The position numbers and the translations under genes were made by a program. The notes beneath the pieces are model-generated. The model did not search any database and had not been told where the DNA came from. It was given only the letters and a program-made list of their open reading frames with translations. Below are positions 1 through 9,314 of a stretch of DNA of 64,000 nucleotides, piece by piece (the stretch's first letter is position 1; each line of letters begins with the position of its first letter). The DNA is from Tistlia sp040905785 (GTDB lineage: Bacteria; Pseudomonadota; Alphaproteobacteria; Kiloniellales; DSM-21159), in contig NZ_JBBDQW010000025.1 in assembly GCF_040905785.1 (NCBI RefSeq), positions 1 through 64,000 of the forward strand. The letters are read 5' to 3'.

Positions 1-275
1 GCCTCGGTCTGCGCGTACTCCTGCGCCTGGCCGGCGCCGTCGGTCAGGTAGAGCAGGCGCACGGCCTCGGCCTGGCGGTCGACCTCGACCAGGGCCGCGG
101 CCTTGACCTCGGCAAGGTCGGGCGCCGCCGCCGGCGCGATCTCGACCTCGGCGGCGAGCAGGGCCTGGTAGTGGCGGTTTACCGGGTCGACCGGGATCGT
201 CATTTCGACGCCCTCGACCGTGGCAATGATCCGGGTCTGCCCGGCATCGGCGTAGCGCGCGTTTTCGATGGTCAT
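1..275 (-). CDS. Phage tail-fibre-associated protein, C-terminus missing
   Basis: The first 91 codons of a gene that runs off the left edge of the window. It starts four bases after the stop of the tail protein at 279-1343, so it belongs to the same leftward tail operon. The N-terminus (MTIENARYADAGQTRIIATV) followed by a short acidic, alanine-rich helical stretch resembles small accessory proteins encoded after tail fibres in alphaproteobacterial phages. That family link is from general resemblance only; no catalytic motif is visible. Confidence 0.6.
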   Translation of the reverse strand, partial: MTIENARYADAGQTRIIATVEGVEMTIPVDPVNRHYQALLAAEVEIAPAAAPDLAEVKAAALVEVDRQAEAVRLLYLTDGAGQAQEYAQTE

Positions 276-278
276 GGC

Positions 279-1343
279 TCAGATCTCCGCGTCGGCGCGA
301 ACGTTGGAAATGAAGGGCGCACTGGCATCGCCCCCGGAGCCTCCGGTCTGCAGGCTGAAGCCGCTGACCGACGGACTCAGACCAATCGAGGAGAACCCTT
401 CAAGCGTGTCCGTCTTGGTCACGGTCGGCGTGACCCGCTTCGTCACCTTCCAATGAGCGTGAGCGGTGCGAATCCTGTCGCTCTCGCGCAGCTTCTGCAT
501 GGTGATGTTCCCGGCGACCGCCTCGTAGTACCGCTGGCACAGCGCCAGCTCGGCCGCGAGCGGCCGTCGCTCGAACGGCGTCGCGATGGCGCCCGGCTCC
601 AGCTGCGGAAGCCTGAAGGTGCCGGCGCTGAAGCGAACCGTGCTGTTGGTCGCGCCGGTCAGCGTCACGGTGTCGCCGCTGTCCTTCGCCACGCCGTCGA
701 CCGTGCAGGTCGCCGAGCCCTCCCACGAAATCGTGTGAGTGCCCGAGAGGATCCAAGAGCCCTCGACGGGCTGCTCGACGCCGCCGGCCGGCGCCAGCAT
801 CGTCCGCACGCCCTGGCTTTCGGTCCAGGACAGCGCCTGGCCGGACGTCACCACGCGCCAGCGATCGAGCGTGTACTGCGCGGCACCGGAGGTCGCGGCG
901 CCGCTCGTATAGGCGCGCTGATTGATCGTGCCCAAGGGGTTCGCCAGCAGGTTCCGGAAGCCCGCCCGCGGGTTGCCGTCGGTGCCGTAGATGAAGGCCA
1001 TCAGGCGCGTGATCGTCGCGACGTCGAGGTCGTAGACGATGAACTTCTTGCCCTGGCCCCAGTTGATCGGCGCCGTCCCCCAGCCGCCGGCGTCTGCGTT
1101 GTAGCTCTGCGTCACGTTGCGCGCCTGCGTCACCGACGTCACCGCGGCAGGCCCGTTGATCTCCAGCTTGGTCGCCGCCTCCAGGCTGTCGACGACGTAG
1201 AACGTCGTCAGGTCGCCGGTGACGACGTTCGGGTCCTGCACCGGAAGCTGGAAGGTGTCGCCGATCGGATCGCCGAGGTCGTAGGATCCCGTGCCCTCCG
1301 TCTCCGTCTCGACGATGCCGCGAGCCGGCATTGAATGTGGCAT
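279..1343 (-). CDS. Phage tail fibre / receptor-binding type protein
   Basis: 354 residues, directly abutting the upstream tail gene (TAG followed at once by ATG). The C-terminal third carries a Phe-Glu-Arg-Arg-Pro segment followed by a Cys-Gln-Arg-Tyr-Tyr-Glu motif near residues 260-270, a combination frequent in the distal fibre or appendage proteins of siphophages. The middle is rich in Thr, Ser and Gly and predicted beta, as expected for a fibre. Position at the distal end of the tail module supports a role in host contact. Receptor specificity cannot be read from the sequence. Confidence 0.65.
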   Translation of the reverse strand: MPHSMPARGIVETETEGTGSYDLGDPIGDTFQLPVQDPNVVTGDLTTFYVVDSLEAATKLEINGPAAVTSVTQARNVTQSYNADAGGWGTAPINWGQGKKFIVYDLDVATITRLMAFIYGTDGNPRAGFRNLLANPLGTINQRAYTSGAATSGAAQYTLDRWRVVTSGQALSWTESQGVRTMLAPAGGVEQPVEGSWILSGTHTISWEGSATCTVDGVAKDSGDTVTLTGATNSTVRFSAGTFRLPQLEPGAIATPFERRPLAAELALCQRYYEAVAGNITMQKLRESDRIRTAHAHWKVTKRVTPTVTKTDTLEGFSSIGLSPSVSGFSLQTGGSGGDASAPFISNVRADAEI

Positions 1344-2639
1344 CTAGACGTTCTCCCTGATGCGAAGCGCCCTCTCAGCGAAGGCGAGGTTGCGACGCAC
1401 GGTCGGCCCGGCGCCCTCGGGCCGGCAGCCGACGATCGTGCTGCGGTTTGGATCGGACGGATCCGCGACGAAGACGATCTGGCCCGTCCGCTTCGCGTGG
1501 TAGTCGGCTTCCTCCCAGGCGCGGCGGTCGGCTTCGTCGAGCCGCGGCAGCATGACGTCCATCGTCCAGAACGCCTTGCCCGGCCTGGCCTCGGCGCGGC
1601 CGGACGGCCCGTACCTGACTTCGCCGTTGTCGCCGAGCGTGAGCGCGTCGCCCCAGGCCACGCCCCGGCCCATCTGGTGATAGTCCGCCACGATCAGCCC
1701 GCCGAGCTCGGCCTCGCGCTCGGCGGCGAAGGAGAGGATGAGGCGGCCGTACCGGGCGGTGACCTCCTCCTCGAGGAGGAGGACCCACAGGCCGCGCAGC
1801 GGGTCGACGTCGCAGACCAGGGCGCCCGTCTCGTAGAGCGGCGGGTCGACCTGCGCCTCGAGGGAGGCATCGGCGAGGTACAGGCCGTCGCCCTGCTCGA
1901 CGGCGCCGCCGGAGCCGTCCTTCAGGACGACGTAGGCCGCGCCCTCGTCGCCGGTCGCCGTGAACGTCAGGGCGCACGCCCACCAATCGTCTGCGAGCGC
2001 CGTTATGGTCGCCACACCGCCCGTCCCGCCGAGCGTCTCGCCGGCCGTCAGGTCGAAGAACTGGCTGGCGCCGGCGGCGCCGCTCACGCCGAGCCCCAGG
2101 GCGTCGTACTCGGCCGCCTTGGCGGCGAAGGCCAGGCGGTAGCTGATGCCCTCGACCAGGTCGATCGACTGCTGCGCGATCGTCTCGCCCTCCGGGATCG
2201 GCACGCCGCCGACCAGCTTGTCGGCCGTCGTCGAGCCGTCCGGCGCCGTCGTCGCGTCGGCCGAGACGGTCGCCTGGAACAGTGCCCACGCCGGATCGTC
2301 GAGCGCCGAGGGCGCCGACAGCTTGTTGCCGGCCTCTTCCCTGACCGACCCGGCCGTCGCGCCGAGGCGCAGGCTCACGAGGTCGCTCGGCGCCGGCACG
2401 ATGCTCTCCCGGTCCCAGCGCGCGACGACGAGGCGGATGGGGCGCGGTGCGGTGAGGTCGAAATCGACCGCCTTCGTCACGCCGGCCTCGGCCGCGCGCG
2501 CGGAGCGCCAGAAGTCCTGCGGACTGTGGCTCGTGATCCCGGCCGGAGAGAGGTCGCCCGCCTGGTCCTCGGCGGTCACGACGACGCCGGGCTCTTGGAG
2601 CCAGTCGCGGTAGGCGAACAGCGGATGGCGCGGCAGCAT
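1344..2639 (-). CDS. Phage tail tip / baseplate protein of unknown family
   Basis: 431 residues with no motif I recognise with certainty. A good ribosome binding site (GGAGTAGACG before ATG) overlaps the end of the preceding tail gene. The central part is Ala/Gly/Thr-rich and beta-like. The last 80 residues contain a conserved-looking acidic and aromatic segment (FWTMDVMLPRLDEADRRAW) of the kind found in structural domains of tail-tip proteins. Its place between the hub-like gene and the fibre gene is the main reason for calling it a tail-tip component. Confidence 0.6.
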   Translation of the reverse strand: MLPRHPLFAYRDWLQEPGVVVTAEDQAGDLSPAGITSHSPQDFWRSARAAEAGVTKAVDFDLTAPRPIRLVVARWDRESIVPAPSDLVSLRLGATAGSVREEAGNKLSAPSALDDPAWALFQATVSADATTAPDGSTTADKLVGGVPIPEGETIAQQSIDLVEGISYRLAFAAKAAEYDALGLGVSGAAGASQFFDLTAGETLGGTGGVATITALADDWWACALTFTATGDEGAAYVVLKDGSGGAVEQGDGLYLADASLEAQVDPPLYETGALVCDVDPLRGLWVLLLEEEVTARYGRLILSFAAEREAELGGLIVADYHQMGRGVAWGDALTLGDNGEVRYGPSGRAEARPGKAFWTMDVMLPRLDEADRRAWEEADYHAKRTGQIVFVADPSDPNRSTIVGCRPEGAGPTVRRNLAFAERALRIRENV

Positions 2640-2642
2640 CGT

Positions 2643-4377
2643 CTACTCCTCGAGCTTCTGGTACAGGACCGCCGTGCCGCCATCGCCGGCGAGCGCGAGC
2701 GCAACGACGCGGGCGCTCTCGCCTTCGTCGAGGCCGAGGCGGCCGTGCGAAAGCCGCACCTCGTCGTGCCGTTTGAGCAGCCAAGCATGGCGCCCGAGCG
2801 TCACCTCGATCGGGCGATGGTTGCCGAGCGTGTCGCGCATCCGGACCGCCAGCGCGTCGGCGTCCGCCTTGGCATAGAAGCGGCTTGAGTGCAGCCGCAC
2901 GCCGGCGCCCGGCCACTTGCTGACCAGCGCCTCGGTCGCCGGGTCGCTGACCTGGTAGGCGTCAGCCATCGTCGGATCGTCGACGTCGCCGTCGTTGAGC
3001 AGCTCGCCGACCGCCTCGACCCGCTCGCGCCAGGTGACCCGCTGCTCGCGCGCCGGGACCTCGAGCGGCGACAAGATCACCGGCTCGGCCAGAAGATCGA
3101 GGCTCTCGATCTCGACCTGCGCCGCGCCGCTCGCCGGCTGCAGCAGCCAGACCCGCAGGCGGCCGGCCTCGTCGTCTCCCCAATCGGCCCAGGCCGAATG
3201 GCAGAACGCCTCGGTCCAGTCCTCGACGGTCGGGGGGGGGGGGGGGGGGGNNNNNNNNNNCCCCCCGCCCGGGCGCGTGCCAGCCGGCCGGGCCGGCGGG
3301 CAGCCGCTTCAGGGAGGCCGGCCAGTACTCGTCGCCGTCGAGGCCGGCGACCTCGCGCCAAAGATGCTCCAGGATCTCCGCGTGCGTTCCCGGCGACCCC
3401 TCGCCGGCCGGCCGCACCGTGACGCGGAACTCCGCGCCGTCGACCAGGCCGCCGGTCCGCAGCACGCCCTCGACCGAGCAGTAGGCAATCTCGCCTTGAA
3501 GCACGGTCAGCCCGTCGAGCGCCGCCTCCGAGGCCGTGTCGCCGAGGACGGTGAAGAGCTGACCCCGATCGCCGCCCGCCTCGATCGCCAGCGCGAGCGA
3601 CCCGTCGGCGTAACGGTACTTGCCGTTGCTCGCGTCGGCCAGGTCGGGCTTGACCCCCGCGACCCAGCCCAGGGTGAAGGGCATCCGCCGGCCGGCCATG
3701 TCGGCACGGCCCTCGCCCCCGCCGGTGCCGAGATAGGTTCGCTCGGTCAGCGGCACGCGCAGGCGCTGCGCCGTGTCCTCCAGCTCGACCACGGCCTCGC
3801 GGTGCGAGACATGCCAGCGCGCCGCGCGCAGCACGGCGACGTCGGCGAAGTCGCGCCAGTGCGCCCGCGGCCTCGGCCGGTGCGGGCCGCGCTTGATGAC
3901 CATCCGGCGGCCGGCGATCGTCCAGGTCCGGTCGGCGCGGTCGAACCGCCCGTCGAGGTTGGCGAGGACGATGCGCGCCGTCGTGACGACGCGCCGCGGC
4001 GCCTCCGGCAGCACCGGCCCCGCGCGCTCGACGACCACCGACTCGGCGATCAGGCCGGGATAGCGCCGGTTCGGCCGGTCCGGATCGTCCGGCTCTCCCG
4101 TCCAGCCGCGATCGGAGAAGCGCAAGGTGACCTCGAGGCCGGGGCTTTTCGTGCCGATCGGCAGCGCGCAGCGCGCCCGGGTGCAAGCCGCGACCGGCGG
4201 CGTCACCGCGCCGCCGGGCCGGCCCTGCCAGGCCCGCAGCTCGACCAGGGTGACGCCCTCGCGGACCAGCACGGTTTCCGCCGGCGCGTAGCGGACGAAG
4301 TTGGCCCGGTCGACGTGGCCGAGCGGATCGACGCCGCCGCAGGCGGCGCCGGCCATGTGCGCGCGAAAGCCCGGCAT
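2643..4377 (-). CDS. Phage tail tip/hub-like protein, broken by an assembly gap
   Basis: Reading leftward from ATG at 4377, the frame gives a well-behaved protein (MPGFRAHMAGAACGG onward) up to the run of Ns at 3251-3260. Past the gap, sensible coding continues in a different frame (TVEDWTEAFCHSAWADWGDD onward) to the stop at 2643. The 145-codon open frame starting at 3080 is therefore the tail of this same gene. True length is about 570-580 residues plus whatever the gap hides. The start overlaps closely with the tape measure stop (4381). Placement right after the tape measure is typical of distal tail or hub proteins. The apparent frameshift is almost certainly technical. Confidence 0.7.
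3232..3266. other. Assembly gap flanked by G19 and C6 homopolymers
   Basis: Nineteen G, then ten N, then six C. A run of G entering the gap from the left and of C leaving it (G on the other strand) is what reads from both sides look like when two-colour chemistry calls dark cycles as G. The homopolymers are unlikely to be real DNA. They fall inside a tail gene and shift its frame. Confidence 0.9.
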
Positions 4378-4380
4378 CGC

Positions 4381-7300
4381 TCAGCCCCCCGGCCGCGAAG
4401 ACGGCCGGCCCGCCGCCCGGCCGAGTTGCCGGTCCTGGCGCAACTCGCGCGCCAGAGCTGACAGTCCGCCGGCGCCCTGCTGCTGCGCCTCGATCTGGCG
4501 CCCTCCGACCTCGACCAGGTCGTCGCCGACGCCGACGATCGCCCGCTCGATGCCGTCGAGCCGCGCCAGGACCGCACCCCAGGCCGCCGAACCGCGTTCG
4601 GCCGACCCCTGCGAACCGGGTTCGCGGAAGCGGCCCGGATGGTCGTTCATCGCCTGCAGGCGCGACAGGCCCAGTTCCTGGACGGCCGCGGAGCGGAAGA
4701 CAAACTCGCCGTTCGACAGCATCGCCGGGATGCGGTCTTCGGTCGGACCGCCGGGCCCGAAGACGGGGCCGCCGGCGGCGCGGCCGACGGCGCCCGGCGC
4801 CTCGGTGCCGTGGTAGATCCAGCCCAGCACGGGGTCGTTGACCGGCTTGCCGCCCGGCGTGACGTACCGGCCGCGGACGATCTGCCATTCCGGCGCCGGA
4901 GGCGGGACAGCCGCCGGCGTCGGCGGCAGCGCCGCGGGCAGCGGCTTCGACTCCGGCAGCGCGATCGGCGCGGCGCCGGCGGCGCGGACCTCGGCGACGA
5001 TCCGCTCGACGAACTCGGCGGTGGTCTCGCCCAGGGCGGCCGTCGTCTCGAAGGCGCCCTGCAGGCCCTCGAGCGCCGCCTCGGTGGCGCGGTAGACGGA
5101 GCGGAAACCCTCGCTGCTGCCGTGTACCGCCGCGGCCGCCTCGAGGAGGGCGCCGCGGTGCGCCAGCGCCGCCTGCGCCGCACCGACGTCGCCGGCCTGG
5201 CCGGCCGCGGCCAGGCGGTCGAACTCCGCCTGCGCCGCCGTCAGCTTCTCGCCGGCGGTCAGCGGCGACAGGCCGCCCAGGTCGGCGGCGAGCAGCGTCT
5301 GGCGGATCGCCTCCGCCAGATTGACGCCGGCGTCGCGCAGCACCTCCTCGCGCTGCAGGCCGATCAGCCGCTCGACCTGGACCAGGTCGGCGCCCAGCTC
5401 GATCGTCGTACGCACCCGGGCCCGGGCGTCGCGCTCGAAGGCCTCGAGCATCAGGGCCAGCGGGTTGGTCCTGCCCAGGATCTCGTCGCGCACGCCCCGG
5501 TCGAAGGCGGTGCGGGTCCCGGTCGCCCAGGCCTCGACGTCGAGCGACAGCGCCGCCGACTGCTCGGCGCCGGCCTTGAAGGCTTCGACCAGCTCGGCCA
5601 GGCCCTGCTGCAGGTCCGACAGCGGCCGCTCGGCCTTGACCGTCGCCTCGTAGAGACCCGCGAAGCCGAAGGCCCCGGAGATCTCCTCCAGGCTCATCTT
5701 GTTGCGGGTGACGACCGTGACGACCGTCCGCATGGTGTCGGAGAGGTCCTCGAACTCGGCCGTCGCCAGGGCGGCCCGCAGCGCCGCCTCCTCGATCTCC
5801 TCGCCCAGGAAGAACGCCTCGCCTTCGCCGTGGCCCGTCTGCTTGCTGTCCTGGCCGTACTGGCGCAGCACGGCGAGCGCGCGCTCGTCCGAGGACTGGA
5901 CGAAGGCGCCGCCCATGCTTTCGAAGCTGCCGACCTTGAGGTCGCCGATAGCGGTCATGGTCGTGCCGGCGGCGGTCAGCAGGGCGTTGAGGCCTTCCGC
6001 GAGACCGTCGGCCGCCTCCAGCGCGGCCCGGAGGTCGCCGCCGTTGTCGGCCGTCGCGTTCGTCCCGTGAACGTAGCCGTTGCTGAGGCCGAGCCCCGCC
6101 GAGGCGTTCGGGCCCACGGACGGGCCGGGGCCGAAGAGGCCGCCGCCGGCGCCCCCGAGCAGGCCGCCGATCAGGGCGCCGGCGACCGTGCCGATGCCCG
6201 GGACGACCGAGCCGATCGCCGCGCCCGCGAGGGCGCCGCCGGCCGAGCCGATCGTGCCTCCCTTCTTGTTGCCGCCGAGGAGGCTGTTGGCCAGCATCCC
6301 GGCACCGAATCCCGCGCCCGCGGCGCCCACGAACCCGGTGAGCGAGGTCGTGCCCATGAGGCTGCCATTGGCGACCTGGCCCGGAACGACCGAGGTCGCG
6401 CCACCGCCGGTCAGCATGCCGTTGGCGCCCACCAGGGGCGCGCCCGTCGGCATCGTCGAGGCGATGCCGGGCGAGAAGCCCAGCTCGGCGCCGAAGCTGT
6501 TGATGCTGTCGCCGAAGCCGAAGAAGTCGGTCAGCCCGCCGCCCGGCATGCTCGGCATGCCGCCGCCGCCCCCGAACAGCCCGCCACCGGCCTGACCGCC
6601 GCCCTGGCCGGCGAGTAGGCCCGGCTGCGACTGTGCCACCCGCAGGACGAGGGGCACGACGATCTGCTGGCGGATCAGCTCCGCCCCCAGGTCCGCCACC
6701 GTCCGCAGCGCGATATCGCGGAACGACTCCCAGACGTCGACGCCCTCGCCCTTCAGGCGGTCGTAGAAGGAATCGCCCAGGAACTCCGCGACCCGGTCGC
6801 CCACCCGCCCGGCGGCCCGCGCGATTTCCTCGCGCTGGGCCTCCATCTCCTTCAGCCGCTCCTCGGCGAACTTCGCCGCGGCGTCGGCCTCCAGGCGGTT
6901 GCGCTCGGCGCGGTAGTTGGCCTCGATCGCCTGGCGGGCGCGCTCGAACTCCTCGGTGGAGATCAGCTTCTCGTCGAGCTGCTCCTGGAAGTGCGTCAGG
7001 TCGCGGTCGCGCTCGGCCTGCAGCTTGGCCACGCCCTCCAGGCCGGCGGTCAGCGCCCGGTCCTCCAGGCGCTCGATCGCCTCGACCCGCCGCGCGTGCG
7101 CCGCCGTCCGCCGCTCGCCCTCGCGCTCGGCCGCCTGCGCCGCCCGCTCCGCCGCCTTCGCCTCCAGCGCCGCCTTCTCGGCCTGGAAGCGCTGCTCGAT
7201 CGCCGCCACGGCCCGGGCGTGATCCTCGGCCGAGATCCGCTCCTCCTCGAGCCGCGTCTTGTAGTCGGCGAGCGCCAGGTCGCGCTCGGCCTCCAGCTTG

Positions 7301-8619
7301 GCCAGCCCATCGAGCCCGGCCTTGGCGGCGTCGGCCTCCAGGCGGGCGATCTCGCTCTGCGCCGTCTCCCGGGCCGAGCGGGAGGCGGTTTCGGTCGTGT
7401 CCGCGAGCGTGTCGCGGATGATCGACAGTCTCGAGTGCAGCGTCTCGGCGCGGCCAATCGCTTCGTCGTACGAGGCCGTCAGCTTATCGACCATCGCCCG
7501 CGCCTGCGCGACCGCAGGCCCGGACGGATTGGGGCCCGCCTGCAGCATCTCGAGGTCGCGCTGGAACGCCTCGATATCGGAGCGCAGTTGCGTCGTCGTC
7601 TTCTCTTCGACGGCAAGCGCCGCCTCGATCGCCGCGACGGCCTCGTCCTTGTGCGAGTCGGCCAGGCGGCGCGATGCGAGCTCGGCGTCGGCGCTGACCT
7701 CGTTCGCCTTGGCCAGCGACTCCCGGTAGGCGTCCATCGCCTCTTCGGCTTCGCTCGACGCTTCGCCCGAGCGGAGCAAGCCGGTGGCCAGGGCGCCGAC
7801 GACGGCGACGCCGGCGCCGACGACGGCGCCCCAGGGCCCGAAGATGCCGAGCAGCTGGCTCGCCTGCTGGGAGAAGGCGACCATGGCCGACTGGCCGGAG
7901 CCGACCTGGACCGCGAAGTCGCCGACCTGGTAGCCGGCCTGCTGGACCGCGCCGCCGAGGCTGTTGTAGCCGCGGCCTCCGAGACGCGCGGCGCCGCCCG
8001 CGGCGCGCATAGCGACGACCTGGCCGGCGAAGGCGGCCTTGGTCCGGGCCAGGGCCGCGGCATACTCGCCTTCGCTGACGGCGCCGAGCTGCTGCGCCCG
8101 CCGGAGCTCGGCCAGCTGGTTGCGGTACTGCTGCTGCGCGGCCGCCAGCGGCACATACTGCTGGCGCAGGCGCGCCAGCTCGACCGCCTGCGCCTGCTGC
8201 GAGGCCGCCTGCTGCGCCGCCGCCGCCTGCTCGGCCGCCGCCTGTGCCTGCGCCGCGCGCGCGGCCTCCTGGCGCGCCCGGGTGACGCCGCGCAGGTCCT
8301 GGACCTGCGTCGTGAAGGCCGCCTTGGTCCGCTGGAGCGCCGCGGCGTGCTCGGCCTCGCTGATCGCGCCCAGCTTCAGCGCGCGATTGATCTCCTCGAG
8401 CTGCGCCTTGTACTGCTGGCCGGCCGCGAACAGCGGGTTGAACCGCGCGCGCAGCTTGTCGAGCTCGCGGCCGTAGGAGTCGAGGTCGTTCTGTCGCGAG
8501 GCGCGCTGCAGCTGCTGAAAGACCTCCTCGCCGCCCTTGCCGAAGGCGCGGAGCTTCGCCAGCGCCTGCTCGATGTTCTCGACCGAGACGCGGGCGTAGA
8601 TGCTGCGCTGCTGCGGCAT
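4381..8619 (-). CDS. Phage tail tape measure protein
   Basis: 1412 residues from ATG at 8619, chosen because CTGGAGGCGCCC gives a strong ribosome binding site; the longer open frame to 8736 would run into the divergent gene at 8730. The N-terminal half is long alanine/glutamate/arginine coiled coil. A hydrophobic segment (FGPWGAVVGAGVAVVGALA) lies near residue 250, and glycine-rich membrane-like stretches occupy the centre. The C-terminus carries GGPVFGPGGPTEDRIPAMLS, a common tape measure ending. Known role: it sets tail length and forms the channel for DNA ejection. A dispersed palindrome (4586-4602) is read as AERGSA near the C-terminus. Confidence 0.93.
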   Translation of the reverse strand: MPQQRSIYARVSVENIEQALAKLRAFGKGGEEVFQQLQRASRQNDLDSYGRELDKLRARFNPLFAAGQQYKAQLEEINRALKLGAISEAEHAAALQRTKAAFTTQVQDLRGVTRARQEAARAAQAQAAAEQAAAAQQAASQQAQAVELARLRQQYVPLAAAQQQYRNQLAELRRAQQLGAVSEGEYAAALARTKAAFAGQVVAMRAAGGAARLGGRGYNSLGGAVQQAGYQVGDFAVQVGSGQSAMVAFSQQASQLLGIFGPWGAVVGAGVAVVGALATGLLRSGEASSEAEEAMDAYRESLAKANEVSADAELASRRLADSHKDEAVAAIEAALAVEEKTTTQLRSDIEAFQRDLEMLQAGPNPSGPAVAQARAMVDKLTASYDEAIGRAETLHSRLSIIRDTLADTTETASRSARETAQSEIARLEADAAKAGLDGLAKLEAERDLALADYKTRLEEERISAEDHARAVAAIEQRFQAEKAALEAKAAERAAQAAEREGERRTAAHARRVEAIERLEDRALTAGLEGVAKLQAERDRDLTHFQEQLDEKLISTEEFERARQAIEANYRAERNRLEADAAAKFAEERLKEMEAQREEIARAAGRVGDRVAEFLGDSFYDRLKGEGVDVWESFRDIALRTVADLGAELIRQQIVVPLVLRVAQSQPGLLAGQGGGQAGGGLFGGGGGMPSMPGGGLTDFFGFGDSINSFGAELGFSPGIASTMPTGAPLVGANGMLTGGGATSVVPGQVANGSLMGTTSLTGFVGAAGAGFGAGMLANSLLGGNKKGGTIGSAGGALAGAAIGSVVPGIGTVAGALIGGLLGGAGGGLFGPGPSVGPNASAGLGLSNGYVHGTNATADNGGDLRAALEAADGLAEGLNALLTAAGTTMTAIGDLKVGSFESMGGAFVQSSDERALAVLRQYGQDSKQTGHGEGEAFFLGEEIEEAALRAALATAEFEDLSDTMRTVVTVVTRNKMSLEEISGAFGFAGLYEATVKAERPLSDLQQGLAELVEAFKAGAEQSAALSLDVEAWATGTRTAFDRGVRDEILGRTNPLALMLEAFERDARARVRTTIELGADLVQVERLIGLQREEVLRDAGVNLAEAIRQTLLAADLGGLSPLTAGEKLTAAQAEFDRLAAAGQAGDVGAAQAALAHRGALLEAAAAVHGSSEGFRSVYRATEAALEGLQGAFETTAALGETTAEFVERIVAEVRAAGAAPIALPESKPLPAALPPTPAAVPPPAPEWQIVRGRYVTPGGKPVNDPVLGWIYHGTEAPGAVGRAAGGPVFGPGGPTEDRIPAMLSNGEFVFRSAAVQELGLSRLQAMNDHPGRFREPGSQGSAERGSAAWGAVLARLDGIERAIVGVGDDLVEVGGRQIEAQQQGAGGLSALARELRQDRQLGRAAGRPSSRPGG
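4586..4602. repeat. Dispersed 17-bp palindrome, copy 1 (CGC spacer)
   Basis: GCCGAACCGCGTTCGGC, perfect 7-bp arms. Read on the minus strand within the tape measure gene as Ala-Glu-Arg-Gly-Ser-Ala. A shorter relative with 6-bp arms (GCGAACCGGGTTCGC) follows at 4611-4625. Confidence 0.85.
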
Positions 8620-8729
8620 GGGCGCCTCCAGGGCCGCCGGCGCGCGGGCGCCGGTGTCTGACGGGATTGCCGGACGCGGTAGAAGCCGCGTAGGCTTCTG
8701 CGACCGAGGGGAGAGGAAAGGGGGCTGCC

Positions 8730-9287
8730 ATGGCACGCCCAGCCACTCAGGGCCTGATGGCCTTCGTTTCGTTCCTGGCCTGCGCGATCGGCGGCGGCGC
8801 CATCGTGCTGGCGGCCGTCCTGTGGGGCGACGACCGGATCGCCGCCATGCTGCTCGGGACGATGGGGTTACAGGCCCTGCTCTGCGGCCTGCTCTTCGCT
8901 GCCGGCTCGGCGGTCATCGGCCTGCTCGCCGATATCCGCGGGTCGCTGGGCCCCAAAGTCGAGGCAGGCCACGACCGCACGCTCAACTTCAAGCCCTGGG
9001 GCACGGACTGCCGCTTCGACGGTCGCGAGGCGGTGCGGCTCGACACGCAGCGGATCGCCGTCAAGGGCGAGGACGGCTGGATCGTCTTCTCGGACGACGC
9101 CCAGGCCGGCCGCTACTTCACTCCTTCGACCAGCGAGGGAAGCGGTGGCCTGCCCTTTGAGATCGAGGGCCGCGAAGCCACCTACCATGCCGACGGGCGC
9201 GTCGCCGTTAAGACGGCGACCGGCTGGCGGACCTTCGACAACGCGGATGAGGCGCGGCGCTACTTTGCTCCCGCCGACGCGGATTAG
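8730..9287 (+). CDS. Membrane protein with duplicated C-terminal motif, cargo-like
   Basis: 185 residues, encoded against the direction of the tail operon, between the tail chaperone and tape measure genes. Two hydrophobic segments lie at about residues 8-32 and 40-68. The rest contains two copies of a roughly 35-residue unit ending in similar blocks, GWIVFSDDAQAGRYFTP and GWRTFDNADEARRYFAP. A purine-rich stretch (GAGGGGAGAGGAAAGGGG) precedes the ATG. The orientation and location suggest an independently expressed phage cargo gene, possibly active during lysogeny; the function is unknown. Confidence 0.7.
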   Translation: MARPATQGLMAFVSFLACAIGGGAIVLAAVLWGDDRIAAMLLGTMGLQALLCGLLFAAGSAVIGLLADIRGSLGPKVEAGHDRTLNFKPWGTDCRFDGREAVRLDTQRIAVKGEDGWIVFSDDAQAGRYFTPSTSEGSGGLPFEIEGREATYHADGRVAVKTATGWRTFDNADEARRYFAPADAD

Positions 9288-9297
9288 CCGCGCCAGC

Positions 9298-9314
9298 GCC
9301 GAACCGCGTTCGCC
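9298..9314. repeat. Dispersed 17-bp palindrome, copy 2 (one arm mismatch)
   Basis: GCCGAACCGCGTTCGCC, in the 27-bp space between the convergent stops of the gene at 8730 and the tail chaperone extension at 9315. Confidence 0.75.

Noticed and set aside
2643..3080. A separate 145-residue gene
   Set aside because: Its reading frame continues sensibly upstream to the N gap and completes the tail protein that begins at 4377.
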